A DNA stretch of 64,000 nt from Streptomyces mobaraensis (GCF_020099395.1 NZ_CP083590.1:3162001-3226000); one strand, 5' to 3'. Shown: positions 16,811-26,804, counted from the stretch's first letter. The notes: generated by a model not told the origin, from the sequence alone. Made by a program: numbers and translations.

Positions 16811-18430
16811 TTGAGACTCACCGCCACCCCCCGCACCACGGCCCTGCGCGCCGCCGCCCTCGTCGCCTCCGCGGCGATGGTCGTCGTCGGCGTGCAGACG
16901 GGCAGCGCGAGCGCCTCGGGTGACCGTGACAGCGGAGGGCTGCCACTGACGCTCTCCGCGACCCAGCGCACCGCCGCCATCCAAGAAGCCCAGAGCGGCG
17001 CTTCGGCGACCGCCGCCAAGATCGGCCTGGGCGGCAAGGAGAAGCTGGTCGTCCGCGACGTCGTCAAGGACGCCGACGGCACCGTCCACACGCGCTACGA
17101 GCGCACCTACGACGGACTGCCCGTCCTCGGCGGCGACTTGATCGTCCATGAGGGCAAGGGCGCGAAGGGCGGCCGTGAGGTCACCAAGGCGACCGACGCG
17201 GCCATAGCCGTGCCCTCGACCAGCCCCTCCCTGGCCCCGGCCGAGGCGAAGAAGTCGGCGCTGAGCGCCGCCGCCGACCAGAAGACCGCCAAGGCCGCCG
17301 GCCAGGCCCCGCGCAAGGTCGTCTGGGCCGCGCAGGGCAAGCCGGTCCTGGCGTACGAGACCGTGGTCACGGGCGTGCAGAAGGACGGCACTCCGAGCGA
17401 GCTGCACGTGATCACCGACGCGGCGTCCGGCAAGAAGCTGTACCAGTACGAGGCCATCGAGACCGGCACCGGTACCAGCACCTACAGCGGCACCGTCCCG
17501 CTGACCACCACCAAGTCGGGCTCGCAGTACCAGCTCATCGACGGCGCGCGCGGCGGCCACAAGACGTACGACCTCAACCAAGGCCAGTCCGGCACTGGTT
17601 CGCTGTACACGAACAGCACCGACACCTGGGGCGGCGGCCGGCAGACCGCCGGCGTCGACGCGCACTACGGCGCGGCCGTGACCTGGGACTTCTACAAGAA
17701 CACCTTCGGCCGCAACGGCATCCGCAACGACGGCAAGGGCGCCTACTCCCGCGTCCACTACGGCAACAACTACGTCAACGCCTTCTGGTCCGACTCCTGC
17801 TTCTGCATGACCTACGGCGACGGCGAGGGCAACAAGAACCCCCTCACCGCCCTCGACGTGGCGGCCCACGAGATGAGCCACGGCGTCACCGCCGCCACGG
17901 CCAAGCTCGTGTACAGCGGCGAGTCCGGCGGCCTCAACGAGGCGACCAGCGACATCTTCGGCACCGCCACCGAGTTCTACGCCAACAACAAGACCGACGT
18001 GGGCGACTACCTCATCGGCGAGAAGATCAACATCTTCGGCAACGGCAAGCCGCTGCGCTACATGGACAAGCCGAGCAAGGACGGCAAGTCCAAGGACAGC
18101 TGGTACTCCGGCATCGGCGGCGTGGACGTCCACTACTCGTCCGGCCCGGCCAACCACTTCTTCTACCTGCTCTCCGAGGGCAGCGGGAAGAAGACGATCA
18201 ACGGTGTGAACTACGACAGCCCGACCGCCGACGGGTCCAAGGTCACCGGCATCGGCCGGGACAAGGCCCAGAAGATCTGGTACAAGGCGCTGACCACGCA
18301 GTTCACCTCGAACACCAACTACGCCAAGGCGCGTACCGGCACCCTGAACGCCGCCGCGTCGCTCTACGGCAACAACAGCGCGGAGTACAAGGCGGTGGCG
18401 GCGGCCTGGTCCGCCATCAACGTCAAGTAG
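16811..18430 (+). CDS. Secreted M4 (thermolysin-like) metalloprotease
   Basis: The protein is 539 residues. A signal peptide (about 1-37) is followed by a pro-region (about 38-215, FTP/PepSY type) and the M4 catalytic domain. The zinc motif HEMSH is at 353-357 and the third ligand Glu377 is in GGLNEATSD. The catalytic HxxxH histidine lies in the VDVHYSSGPANHFFYLL segment. The start is TTG 16811 behind GAGGAGAC. It is an extracellular neutral protease for protein scavenging. It is monocistronic with a terminator 36 bases after the stop. Confidence 0.93.
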   Translation: MRLTATPRTTALRAAALVASAAMVVVGVQTGSASASGDRDSGGLPLTLSATQRTAAIQEAQSGASATAAKIGLGGKEKLVVRDVVKDADGTVHTRYERTYDGLPVLGGDLIVHEGKGAKGGREVTKATDAAIAVPSTSPSLAPAEAKKSALSAAADQKTAKAAGQAPRKVVWAAQGKPVLAYETVVTGVQKDGTPSELHVITDAASGKKLYQYEAIETGTGTSTYSGTVPLTTTKSGSQYQLIDGARGGHKTYDLNQGQSGTGSLYTNSTDTWGGGRQTAGVDAHYGAAVTWDFYKNTFGRNGIRNDGKGAYSRVHYGNNYVNAFWSDSCFCMTYGDGEGNKNPLTALDVAAHEMSHGVTAATAKLVYSGESGGLNEATSDIFGTATEFYANNKTDVGDYLIGEKINIFGNGKPLRYMDKPSKDGKSKDSWYSGIGGVDVHYSSGPANHFFYLLSEGSGKKTINGVNYDSPTADGSKVTGIGRDKAQKIWYKALTTQFTSNTNYAKARTGTLNAAASLYGNNSAEYKAVAAAWSAINVK

Positions 18431-18465
18431 CCCCGCCCCTTCGCAGGGTCCCCAGGGACCGCAGT

Positions 18466-18497
18466 CCGTGCCCCCGGCCGCCGCGCCGGGGGCACGG
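18466..18497. terminator. Terminator hairpin after M4 protease gene
   Basis: A perfect 13-base stem (CCGTGCCCCCGGC and complement) with a 6-base loop lies 36 bases after the stop codon. Confidence 0.8.
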
Positions 18498-18519
18498 GCG
18501 TCGTGACACCATCGGGGAC

Positions 18520-19017
18520 GTGATCGACCTCGGCTACTCGCTCTCCCGCCGCTTCCCCGACCCGCCGCAGACGGACTACCGCACCGCCGACGTCCGGGCC
18601 CTGCGGCACGACCTCTTCTGCGGCGACGTCTACCTCGCCGACACCAAGGAGGACCGGGAGCTGTCCACAGCCTGGGGATGGGTGCCGGTGCTGGACTTCG
18701 CCTGGGCGCTGTGCGACATCGTCGAGGAGCTGGACCGCGACCCGCGCGGCTCCCGGTCGGCCACCCCGCGGTACGCCGAGCTGGACTTCACCGAGTCCAG
18801 CGACCGCCTGCTCTTCGAGCGGCGCTTCGGCTGGGTGGAGGTCACCGCGGACTGGGTCCCCGCCGACGAGCCCCCGCTCGTCCTCGACCACCGGGCGCTC
18901 CGCCGGGAGGCCCGGGACTTCCTGCACGACCTGATCGCCGACCTCTCCGACATGCACGAGGGCCTGGCGGACAACCCGGTCGTCTGGACCCTGCAGAGCC
19001 GCTTCCCGCGCGTGTGA
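18520..19017 (+). CDS. Conserved hypothetical protein
   Basis: The protein is 165 residues, VIDLGYSLSRRFPDPP..., acidic and without membrane helices or a signal. Segments WGWVPVLDFAWALCDIVEEL and FTESSDRLLFERRFGWVEV give an alternating helix-strand pattern. It looks like a streptomycete protein of unknown function, and I recognise no catalytic motif. The start is GTG 18520 in GGGGACGTG. The stop codon is followed at once by a degenerate repeat. Confidence 0.65.
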   Translation: MIDLGYSLSRRFPDPPQTDYRTADVRALRHDLFCGDVYLADTKEDRELSTAWGWVPVLDFAWALCDIVEELDRDPRGSRSATPRYAELDFTESSDRLLFERRFGWVEVTADWVPADEPPLVLDHRALRREARDFLHDLIADLSDMHEGLADNPVVWTLQSRFPRV

Positions 19018-19170
19018 CGACCGCCGGGGGCCCGACGTCCGCCTGATACCTGACGGAGGCCGGAGACCGACGACCGCCGGAGACCCGCCGAACGCCGACG
19101 GGTCCTGACGACCACCGGAGCCCTGACGGCGGCCGCAAACCGACGACCGCCGGGGCCCTCGGGGCCCAAG
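19016..19170. repeat. Degenerate GC-rich repeat after the hypothetical gene
   Basis: About five imperfect copies of CGACGACCGCCGGAGNCC, spaced 20-40 bases apart, begin at the stop codon of the preceding gene and fill most of the gap to the exporter gene. Confidence 0.5.
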
Positions 19171-19249
19171 TGACCCGAGAGGCGGCCGTCACCCATCACG
19201 CCTACGCTGATCCGAGAGCTTCTGCACCCCATGGCTGCGAGGTTCCGCG

Positions 19250-20812
19250 ATGAGCCCCACGTCCGAACCGACCACCGCCACCGGCGCCGCCCCCGCCGCC
19301 GACCCCCGCCGCTGGTGGGGACTGGTGTTCATCGGCCTCGCCCAGCTGATGGTCGTCCTCGACGCGACGATCGTGAACATCGCCCTGCCGTCCGCCCAGC
19401 GCGACCTGTCGATGTCGGACACCAACCGGCAGTGGGTGATCACCGCGTACACCCTGGCGTTCGGCGGGCTGCTGCTGCTCGGCGGCCGGATCGCGGACCT
19501 GGTCGGCCGGAAGCGGACCTTCCTCGCGGGCCTGATCGGCTTCGCCGTCGCCTCGGCGCTGGGCGGCGCCGCGCGGACGGACTGGCAGCTCTTCGGCTCG
19601 CGGGCGCTGCAGGGCGTGTTCGCCGCCCTGCTGGCGCCCTCCGCGCTCTCCCTGCTGACGACGACGTTCACGGACCCGCGCGAGCGCGGCAAGGCGTTCG
19701 GCGTGTACAGCGGCATCGCGGGCGCGGGCTCGGCCGTCGGGCTGCTCGCGGGCGGTCTGCTCACCGAGTACCTGGACTGGCGCTGGTGCATGTACGTCAA
19801 CGCCCCGATCGCCCTCATCGCCTTCGCCGGCGGCCTGTGGTCCCTGCACGACCACCGCCCCGAGCGGCGCACCCGGCTGGACCCGCGCGGCGTCGTCCTG
19901 GCCTGTACGGGCCTGGTCGCCGTCGTCTACGGGTGCAGCGAGGCCGAACCGCGCGGCTGGGACAGCCCCCGGGTGCTCACCCTCCTCGTCGTGGGCGTGG
20001 CACTGCTGGCGCTGTTCGGCTGGTGGCAGACCCGGGCCGGCAGCCCGCTGCTGCCACCGCGCATCGTGCGCGACCGCAACCGGGCGGGCGCGTTCCTGAC
20101 GCTGGGCCTGGCCGTGATCGCCATGTTCGGGATGTTCCTGTACATGACGTACTACTTCCAGCTGGTCCTCGGCTACCGGCCGGTCCAGGCCGGTCTGGCG
20201 TTCCTGCCGATGTCCGCCACGATCATCGTCACCAGTACCCAGATCGCGTCCCGGCTGCTGCACCGGCTGCCGCCGCGGCTGCTGATCGCGCCGGGGACGC
20301 TGCTGGCGGCCGTCGCCCTGTTCCTGCTGACGTTCCTGCCGGTGGAGGCGGACTACGCGGTGCACGTCCTGCCGTCGACGATCCTCTTCGGCCTGGGCAT
20401 GGGCCTGATCTTCGTGGCGGTGATGGACACCGCGACGAAGGGCGTCGACCCGAACGACTCCGGCGTCACCTCCGCCACCGTCAACACCTGCCAGCAGGTG
20501 GGCGGTTCGATCGGCACCGCGCTGCTCAACACCATCGCGACCTCCACCGCCGGCACGTACATCGCCGCGCACCTGAAGTCGGCGGCGGCCACCGGGCCGG
20601 TGACGCCGGCGGCGCGCTCGGCGATCGCCAAGGACGGGGTGGTGCACGGCTTCCACGTCGGGCTGGCCGTGGCCTCGGTGATCATGCTGGCCGCCTCGGC
20701 GGTGGCCTGGGTGGTGATCACGGCCCCGGCCCCGCGCCACGGCGACCGGACGCCGGAGGGCGAGCCCGGCGGGGCCCGGACGGCACGGGAGCCGGGCCGG
20801 ACCCGCCCGTAG
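19250..20812 (+). CDS. DHA2 family (EmrB/QacA-type) MFS drug exporter
   Basis: The protein is 520 residues with fourteen predicted helices. Motif A is in GGRIADLVGRKRTF, motif D1 in LDATIVNIALPS, and motif C is suggested by GAGSAVGLLAGG. DHA2 proteins export drugs or dyes by proton antiport, often protecting the producer. ATG 19250. It converges with the peptidase gene, with only eight bases between stops. No dedicated regulator is adjacent. Confidence 0.9.
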   Translation: MSPTSEPTTATGAAPAADPRRWWGLVFIGLAQLMVVLDATIVNIALPSAQRDLSMSDTNRQWVITAYTLAFGGLLLLGGRIADLVGRKRTFLAGLIGFAVASALGGAARTDWQLFGSRALQGVFAALLAPSALSLLTTTFTDPRERGKAFGVYSGIAGAGSAVGLLAGGLLTEYLDWRWCMYVNAPIALIAFAGGLWSLHDHRPERRTRLDPRGVVLACTGLVAVVYGCSEAEPRGWDSPRVLTLLVVGVALLALFGWWQTRAGSPLLPPRIVRDRNRAGAFLTLGLAVIAMFGMFLYMTYYFQLVLGYRPVQAGLAFLPMSATIIVTSTQIASRLLHRLPPRLLIAPGTLLAAVALFLLTFLPVEADYAVHVLPSTILFGLGMGLIFVAVMDTATKGVDPNDSGVTSATVNTCQQVGGSIGTALLNTIATSTAGTYIAAHLKSAAATGPVTPAARSAIAKDGVVHGFHVGLAVASVIMLAASAVAWVVITAPAPRHGDRTPEGEPGGARTAREPGRTRP

Positions 20813-20820
20813 GGCCGCCG

Positions 20821-21957
20821 TCACGACACGACGAGCAGCTCCCGGCCCGTCGTGTTCAGCCGCCGCCCGCCGTCCTCCGTGCAGACCACGATGTCCTCGA
20901 TCCGCACCCCGAACCGGCCCGGCAGGTAGATCCCGGGCTCGATCGAGAAGCACATCCCCGGCACCAGCGTCAGGTGCTCGCCCTCGACCATGTACGGCGG
21001 CTCGTGCGTGGTGACGCCGATCCCGTGGCCCGTCCGGTGGACGAAGTACTCGCCGTACCCGTTGCGGGCGATCACCTGGCGGGCGGCCCGGTCGACGTCC
21101 TGGCAGGCGGCCCCGGGCCGGACGGCCTCGAACGCGGCCTGCTGCGCCTCCCGGACCAGGTCGTGGACCTTGCGCTCCTCGGCGCCCGGCTCCCCGACGT
21201 GCACCGTACGGGTGGTGTCGGAGCCGTAGCCGTCCATCAGGCCGCCGAAGTCCATGACGACCATGTCGCCGTCCTGGATCGTCCGGTCCCCCGCCTCGTG
21301 GTGCGGGTTGGCGCCGTTGGGGCCCGAGCCGACGATGGTGAAGTCCACCTGCTGGTGGCCGTGCTCGCGCAGCAGCCGGTCCAGGTCGGCGGCCACCTCG
21401 CGCTCCCGGCGCCCGGCGAACGGCAGCCGGACGACCTCCTCGTACGTGGCGTCGGCCGCCGCGCCCGCCGCCGCGAGCCGCTCGACCTCGTACGCGTCCT
21501 TGACCGCCCGCAGCATGGGCAGCGCCTCGGTCAGCGCGGCGTGGGCACCGCCGGGGCGCAGCCGCTGGAAGGCCAGCAGGTGCAGCGCCCAGGTGTTGTC
21601 GGACACCCCGTAGCGGCCCTGCGGTTCGAGGTGCCCGGCGAGCGCGTCGTAGGGGCTCTCGGCGTCCCGCCAGCCGGCGACGGTCAACGCCTGCGCGCCG
21701 GGCGCCTTTTCGGCGTCGGGCCGCTCCAGCTCGGGGACCAGCAGCAGCGGCCTGCGGCCCGGGGTCACCACCAGCGCGGTGAGGCGCTCGGTGACGGGCG
21801 GGTGGTAGCCGCAGAGCCAGGCCAGGTCGGGGCCGGGCGCGATGATCAGTCCGGCCATGCCGGCCTGGGCGGCGGAGCGGGCCGCGCGCTCCATCCGGGC
21901 CGCGTAGTGCTCCGGTCCCAGCGGGCCGGAGGACGCTTCCATCGACGTGATCGCCAT
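20821..21957 (-). CDS. M24 family Xaa-Pro aminopeptidase
   Basis: The protein is 378 residues. An N-terminal creatinase-like domain (about 15-150) precedes the pita-bread catalytic domain. All five metal ligands are visible: Asp236 (MDFGG), Asp247 (GSDTTRT), His311 (HRTGHGIG), Glu340 (SIEPGIY) and Glu354 (RIEDIV). It is a cytoplasmic dipeptidase or aminopeptidase for peptides with proline in second position. ATG 21957. Confidence 0.92.
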   Translation of the reverse strand: MAITSMEASSGPLGPEHYAARMERAARSAAQAGMAGLIIAPGPDLAWLCGYHPPVTERLTALVVTPGRRPLLLVPELERPDAEKAPGAQALTVAGWRDAESPYDALAGHLEPQGRYGVSDNTWALHLLAFQRLRPGGAHAALTEALPMLRAVKDAYEVERLAAAGAAADATYEEVVRLPFAGRREREVAADLDRLLREHGHQQVDFTIVGSGPNGANPHHEAGDRTIQDGDMVVMDFGGLMDGYGSDTTRTVHVGEPGAEERKVHDLVREAQQAAFEAVRPGAACQDVDRAARQVIARNGYGEYFVHRTGHGIGVTTHEPPYMVEGEHLTLVPGMCFSIEPGIYLPGRFGVRIEDIVVCTEDGGRRLNTTGRELLVVS

Positions 21958-22012
21958 GGGTGCAGCGTAATCCGGGTGGAGACGTTCGGCAGGTGATCTC
22001 TACCCCAGGGTT

Positions 22013-22120
22013 GAGACGTCTCTCCTCCGAGGGGAGGAGACGACCCCACCCCAGGACCGATTTTCCCCTAATCCTCGAGTAATCGTTGGACCCGGGTAAA
22101 GAGCGTCCCTAGCGTAGGGA
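22013..22120 (+). promoter_or_regulatory. MMPL promoter with two candidate operators
   Basis: TTGGAC (22086-22091), an 18-base spacer and TAGCGT (22110-22115) form a good -35/-10 pair. The palindrome TCCCTA-GCG-TAGGGA (22106-22120) covers the -10 box. Upstream, GAGACGTCTC (22013-22022) merges into a hairpin with GGAGGAGAC (22033-22041). Confidence 0.5.
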
Positions 22121-22235
22121 TGCCCGTTCGGACATCAGTACCCTCCGCCGGGCCGCGCCGATCCTTGCACCACCCACTCAGTATCCACTCAGTGTTGCCG
22201 TAGATCCACGTAATTCCAAGGGGGAGCTCCACACC

Positions 22236-24398
22236 ATGTTCCGACGAGTCGGACGGTTCGCCGTCCACCGGCCCTGGCTCACGATCCTGGCCTGGGTCGT
22301 GGCAGCCGTGGCCCTCGGTGTCCTGGCGCCGGGCCTGAAGTCCACCACGGACCAGGCGGAGTTCCTTCCGTCCCACTACGAGTCCGTGCAGGCGGGCAAG
22401 GTCCAGGAGAAGGCGTTCCCCCAGGACGAACAGGCCGCCGCCGTCGGCGTCTTCAAGCGTTCCGACGGGGGGAAGCTCACCGCCCAGGACAAGCGCGACG
22501 TGGCGAAGATCGCCGCCGCCCTCCAGGACAAGCACTACAAGAAGATATCCAAGGTGACGACGGGGCCGGAAGCGGTCTCGCCCAACGGCGAGATAGCCCT
22601 GGCCAACATCTACTCCGGCGAGAAGAACTGGTCGGACGACACCGTCATGGAGTCGGTCAAGTCCCTCCGCAAGGACGCCAAACCCCTGCTCAAGGGCACC
22701 CAGTTGCAGCTGGGCGTCACCGGCTCGGCGGCGTCCAACCTCGACTCCAAGGAGCAGTCCGGCGACACCGACGGCATGATCATGATGGCCACGCTGGTCC
22801 TCATCATCGTGCTGCTGCTGGCCATCTTCCGCAGCCCGCTCATCGCCATCCTGCCGGTCCTCATCATCCTGCTCGTCACCTCGGTGGCCAACGGCCTCAT
22901 CGGCACCGCGGCCGACGTCGGCGGGCTCAAGGCCGACGCCAGCGTCACCCCGATCCTCATCGTGGTGCTCTTCGGCGTGGGCACCGACTACATCCTCTTC
23001 CTGCTGTTCCGCTACCGCGAGCTGCTGCGCAAGGGTGAGGAGCCCAAGGCGGCCCTGGCCGAGGCCGTCGCGCGGGTGGGCGAGACCATCGCCTCCGCCG
23101 CCGGCGCGGTCATCGCCTCCTTCCTGGCCCTGCTGCTGTCCACGATGGGCATGATGAAGGCCCTGGGCCCGTCCCTGGCGATCGCCGTCGGCGTGACCCT
23201 GATCGCCGCCCTGACGCTGGTCCCCGCCGTCTTCTCACTGCTCGGCACCAAGGCCTTCTGGCCCTCCAAGGCCTGGAAGAAGACCCCGAAGAACCGCACG
23301 GCCAACGCCGTCGGCGGCCTGGTCTCCCGGCGCCCCGGCATCGTGGCGGCGCTGTCCACCGTGGTGCTCGCCGTCCTGGCGATCGGCGCCTTCGGCTTCA
23401 AGTCGCAGTGGGACATGGACAGCCAGCTGCCCGACAAGCTGGAGTCCGTCCAGGCGATGAAGGACCTCCAGAAGGGCTTCTCCGCCGGCCAGGCCGACCC
23501 GGCCATGGTCTTCGTCAAGGCCAAGGACGGCGCACGGCTCGACAAGGGCGAACTGGACGCGTTCCGCGGCAAGCTCGCGGCCGTCAAGGGCGTGGCCTCG
23601 GTCAGCCCGGCCCTGCCCAACAAGGACGGGTCCGTCGCCCAGTTCAGCGTGGTCACCAAGGCCAAGCCCAACCACGACGAGGCCATCAAGCTCGTCGGCG
23701 GCGAACTGCGCGACACGGCGCACCAAGCGGCCCCCAAGGGCAGCAAGGCCCTGGTGGGCGGCACCTCGGCGGTCCTCACCGACATCGAGAACGCCGTCCA
23801 GCACGACTACAAGGTCGTCTTCCCGGTCGCCGGCCTCGCGATCATGCTGATCCTCGGCCTGCTGCTGCGCAGCCTCGTCGCCCCGCTCTACCTGATGATC
23901 GCCGTCGCCCTCGGCTTCGGCGCCACCCTCGGCTCCACGGTCTGGCTCTTCCAGGACCTCAAGGGCGAGGACGGCATGCTCTTCATGCTGCCGATCATCA
24001 TCTACCTCTTCGTGGTGGCGATCGGCACGGACTACAACATCCTCATGGTCGCCCGCCTCCGCGAGGAGGTCCGCAAGGGCGTGGCCCCACGCGAGGCCAT
24101 CCGCACCGCGGTCGCCCAGTCGGCCCCGACGGTCGCCTCCGCGGCGATCATCCTCGCCGGTACGTTCGGTGTGCTGCTGCTCGCCGAGAACTCCATGCTC
24201 CAGCAGATGGGCTTCGCGGTCGCCTTCGGCATCCTGCTCACCGCGTTCGTGATGGCCATGCTGCTCGTGCCGACGGTCACGTCGCTGCTCGGGCACAAGG
24301 CGTGGTGGCCGGGCCACCAGGACGCTCCGCGTCAGGATCCGCCGAAGGCGGAGTACGGCGGCATGCACGACGCGCCGTCGTACAGCGGACACCGGTAG
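22236..24398 (+). CDS. MMPL family RND-type transporter
   Basis: The protein is 720 residues with two MMPL repeats. Each has a lead helix, an exterior domain and five membrane helices; signature loops are FGVGTDYILFLLFRYRELL and IGTDYNILMVARLREEV. It is related to but distinct from the MMPL exporter at 12319-14406. Export of lipid or a hydrophobic metabolite is expected. ATG 22236 follows AAGGGGGAG. The Gln/Asp/Pro-rich tail (PGHQDAPRQDPPKAEYGG) is cytoplasmic. The operators over its promoter suggest tight repression, but no regulator is adjacent. Confidence 0.9.
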   Translation: MFRRVGRFAVHRPWLTILAWVVAAVALGVLAPGLKSTTDQAEFLPSHYESVQAGKVQEKAFPQDEQAAAVGVFKRSDGGKLTAQDKRDVAKIAAALQDKHYKKISKVTTGPEAVSPNGEIALANIYSGEKNWSDDTVMESVKSLRKDAKPLLKGTQLQLGVTGSAASNLDSKEQSGDTDGMIMMATLVLIIVLLLAIFRSPLIAILPVLIILLVTSVANGLIGTAADVGGLKADASVTPILIVVLFGVGTDYILFLLFRYRELLRKGEEPKAALAEAVARVGETIASAAGAVIASFLALLLSTMGMMKALGPSLAIAVGVTLIAALTLVPAVFSLLGTKAFWPSKAWKKTPKNRTANAVGGLVSRRPGIVAALSTVVLAVLAIGAFGFKSQWDMDSQLPDKLESVQAMKDLQKGFSAGQADPAMVFVKAKDGARLDKGELDAFRGKLAAVKGVASVSPALPNKDGSVAQFSVVTKAKPNHDEAIKLVGGELRDTAHQAAPKGSKALVGGTSAVLTDIENAVQHDYKVVFPVAGLAIMLILGLLLRSLVAPLYLMIAVALGFGATLGSTVWLFQDLKGEDGMLFMLPIIIYLFVVAIGTDYNILMVARLREEVRKGVAPREAIRTAVAQSAPTVASAAIILAGTFGVLLLAENSMLQQMGFAVAFGILLTAFVMAMLLVPTVTSLLGHKAWWPGHQDAPRQDPPKAEYGGMHDAPSYSGHR

Positions 24399-24439
24399 GA
24401 GCCCGGTGGCTCCCTCCGCCGCTGCCGCGGTGGGGGGAG

Positions 24440-24652
24440 CCCCGGTCCCGCCCTTTCACCGTTTCTAGCGGGGGCAAGCCCCCGCACCCCCGAAACCGCG
24501 CTTCGCGCGGTTGTCCTCAAACGCCGGACAGGCTGGAGTGCGCGCCCGGGCACGCTATCCAGCCTGTCCGGCGTTTGAGGACGAGCGGCGAAGCCGCGAC
24601 AAGGGGGGTCTGGGGGCTTGCCCCCAGGAAACGGTGAAAGGGCGGGACCGGG
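24440..24652. repeat. Large palindromic intergenic repeat, copy 1
   Basis: Two arms of about 97 bases (24440-24540 and 24557-24652) are inverted copies of each other around a 16-base centre. The outer 26 bases of each arm (starting CCCCGGTCCCGCCCTTTC) and the inner 25 (GTCCTCAAACGCCGGACAGG onward) match exactly, while the middle has diverged. This sequence type recurs between genes in many Streptomyces genomes. Copy 2 is at 47007-47168. Confidence 0.8.
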
Positions 24653-24659
24653 GCAACGA

Positions 24660-24688
24660 CGAAGCCCGGGCCGAAGGCCCGGGCTTCG
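24660..24688 (-). terminator. Terminator hairpin downstream of tRNA-Thr
   Basis: A perfect 13-base stem (CGAAGCCCGGGCC and complement) with a GAA loop lies 17 bases beyond the 3' end of the leftward tRNA gene. Confidence 0.75.
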
Positions 24689-24704
24689 CGCTACGCGCAG
24701 CAAA

Positions 24705-24778
24705 AGCCGCCTGTCGGATTCGAACCGACGACCCCCTGTTTACAAGACAGGTGCTCTGGCCAGCTGAGCTAAGGCGGC
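24705..24778 (-). tRNA. tRNA-Thr (anticodon TGT)
   Basis: Read leftward, the acceptor stem GCCGCCT pairs with AGGCGGC. A D-arm (TAGCTCAGCTGG), an anticodon stem CTGTC/GACAG-type with loop TTGTAAA, and a T-arm GTCGGTTCGAATCCGAC follow. Anticodon TGT reads ACA. The CCA end is not encoded. A strong terminator follows. Confidence 0.95.
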
Positions 24779-24899
24779 ACGCGGCAAGCACGCGAGAGCA
24801 GTCTAACCGGAGACAGCCTCGTCGCTCCCCCCAATTTTCGCGACCGCGACCTGCTGACAACGGCCCGCTCCCCAGGTACCGTCACCGCATCCCGTCCGC

Positions 24900-24915
24900 A
24901 TTGGACTGGACCACT
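24900..24915. promoter_or_regulatory. DasR-responsive element-like site upstream of msiK
   Basis: ATTGGACTGGACCACT matches the DasR consensus (A-C/G-TGGTCTAGACCA-C/G-T) at 13 of 16 positions, 62 bases before the msiK start. DasR is the GntR repressor of amino-sugar and chitin use, and MsiK powers chitobiose uptake. Confidence 0.45.
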
Positions 24916-24977
24916 CAGCACCACTCCCTCTACTCGGATCGTCCGGCACGTTCCTGCCGGTGAAGGGACCCACCACC

Positions 24978-26114
<1,137 letters not shown>

Positions 26115-26129
26115 TTCCCGCCGTCGTGC

Positions 26130-26230
26130 CGCCCGCCCCGGCGCGGGCGGCACGACGGACCGCGCGACGGCCGCGGACGGGCGACGCGACGGACCGCACG
26201 ACAGCCGCACGACGGGCGGCGCGACGCCCC
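26130..26230. repeat. Degenerate GC-rich repeat after msiK
   Basis: Imperfect copies of GCGCGACGGACCGCACGACNGCC fill the first part of the 273-base gap after msiK. The rest of the gap to 26387 shows no feature beyond an AT-richer stretch (CTAAATGTCGCGGTCTCATTA, in part) that may hold the next promoter. Confidence 0.4.
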
Positions 26231-26387
26231 TCACGGCCAGTCAACCGGGCGCGTCACCGATTTGGCGCCGTCCTTCCCTGGTCCGGCGCCCCGGGCGTCA
26301 ACCCTTCCCACCGAAGGGCCGAGGTAATGCCACCCGATCGGGTGACTAAATGTCGCGGTCTCATTACGCCTCGCTACCATCTGCGGC

Positions 26388-26804
26388 ATGAACCAGGCCG
26401 CCCGCCGCATCGGCAGAACCCTCGCCCTCGTCCTCCCCGTCGTCATGGTGCTCTCCGGGACCCTCGCCGTCACCCGGGTCCCGTGGGCGGCGCCCAACGC
26501 CGAGTCCCAGGTGCTCACCGCGTCCTCGGACACCGCCTCCAGCCAGGCCAGGGCCCGCGCCCCGCACGAGGTGCTGCGCGACAAGCTGCTCACGGAGCTC
26601 CAGGAGAAGAATCCCGGGGTGGCCCTGACCCACCTCCAGGCCGCCACCAACGGCCGCCCCTCGCTGGCCCGTTACTGCGTGGACATCGCCCGCGTCCTCG
26701 GCCAGGCCGCCGTCGCCAAGTACCACTCCGCGAAGAAGGCCCAGGCGTACTCGCGCCCGGTCTGCGACACCTCGTACGCCTCCGGGGTGGCCCAGGGCCA
26801 CTGA
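26388..26804 (+). CDS. Hypothetical secreted or membrane-anchored protein
   Basis: The protein is 138 residues. A basic N-terminus and hydrophobic segment (about 11-29: TLALVLPVVMVLSGTLAV) form a signal peptide or anchor. The exported part is helical (EVLRDKLLTELQEKNPGVALTHLQ) with two cysteines (YCVDI, PVCDTS) that could pair. I do not recognise a family. ATG 26388. No clear operon partner is seen. Confidence 0.65.
   Translation: MNQAARRIGRTLALVLPVVMVLSGTLAVTRVPWAAPNAESQVLTASSDTASSQARARAPHEVLRDKLLTELQEKNPGVALTHLQAATNGRPSLARYCVDIARVLGQAAVAKYHSAKKAQAYSRPVCDTSYASGVAQGH

Noticed and set aside
19231..21996. 921-residue open frame across the DHA2 exporter and opposite the peptidase
   Set aside because: It spans two convergent genes that have clear families; its composition is typical of an antisense or out-of-frame shadow.
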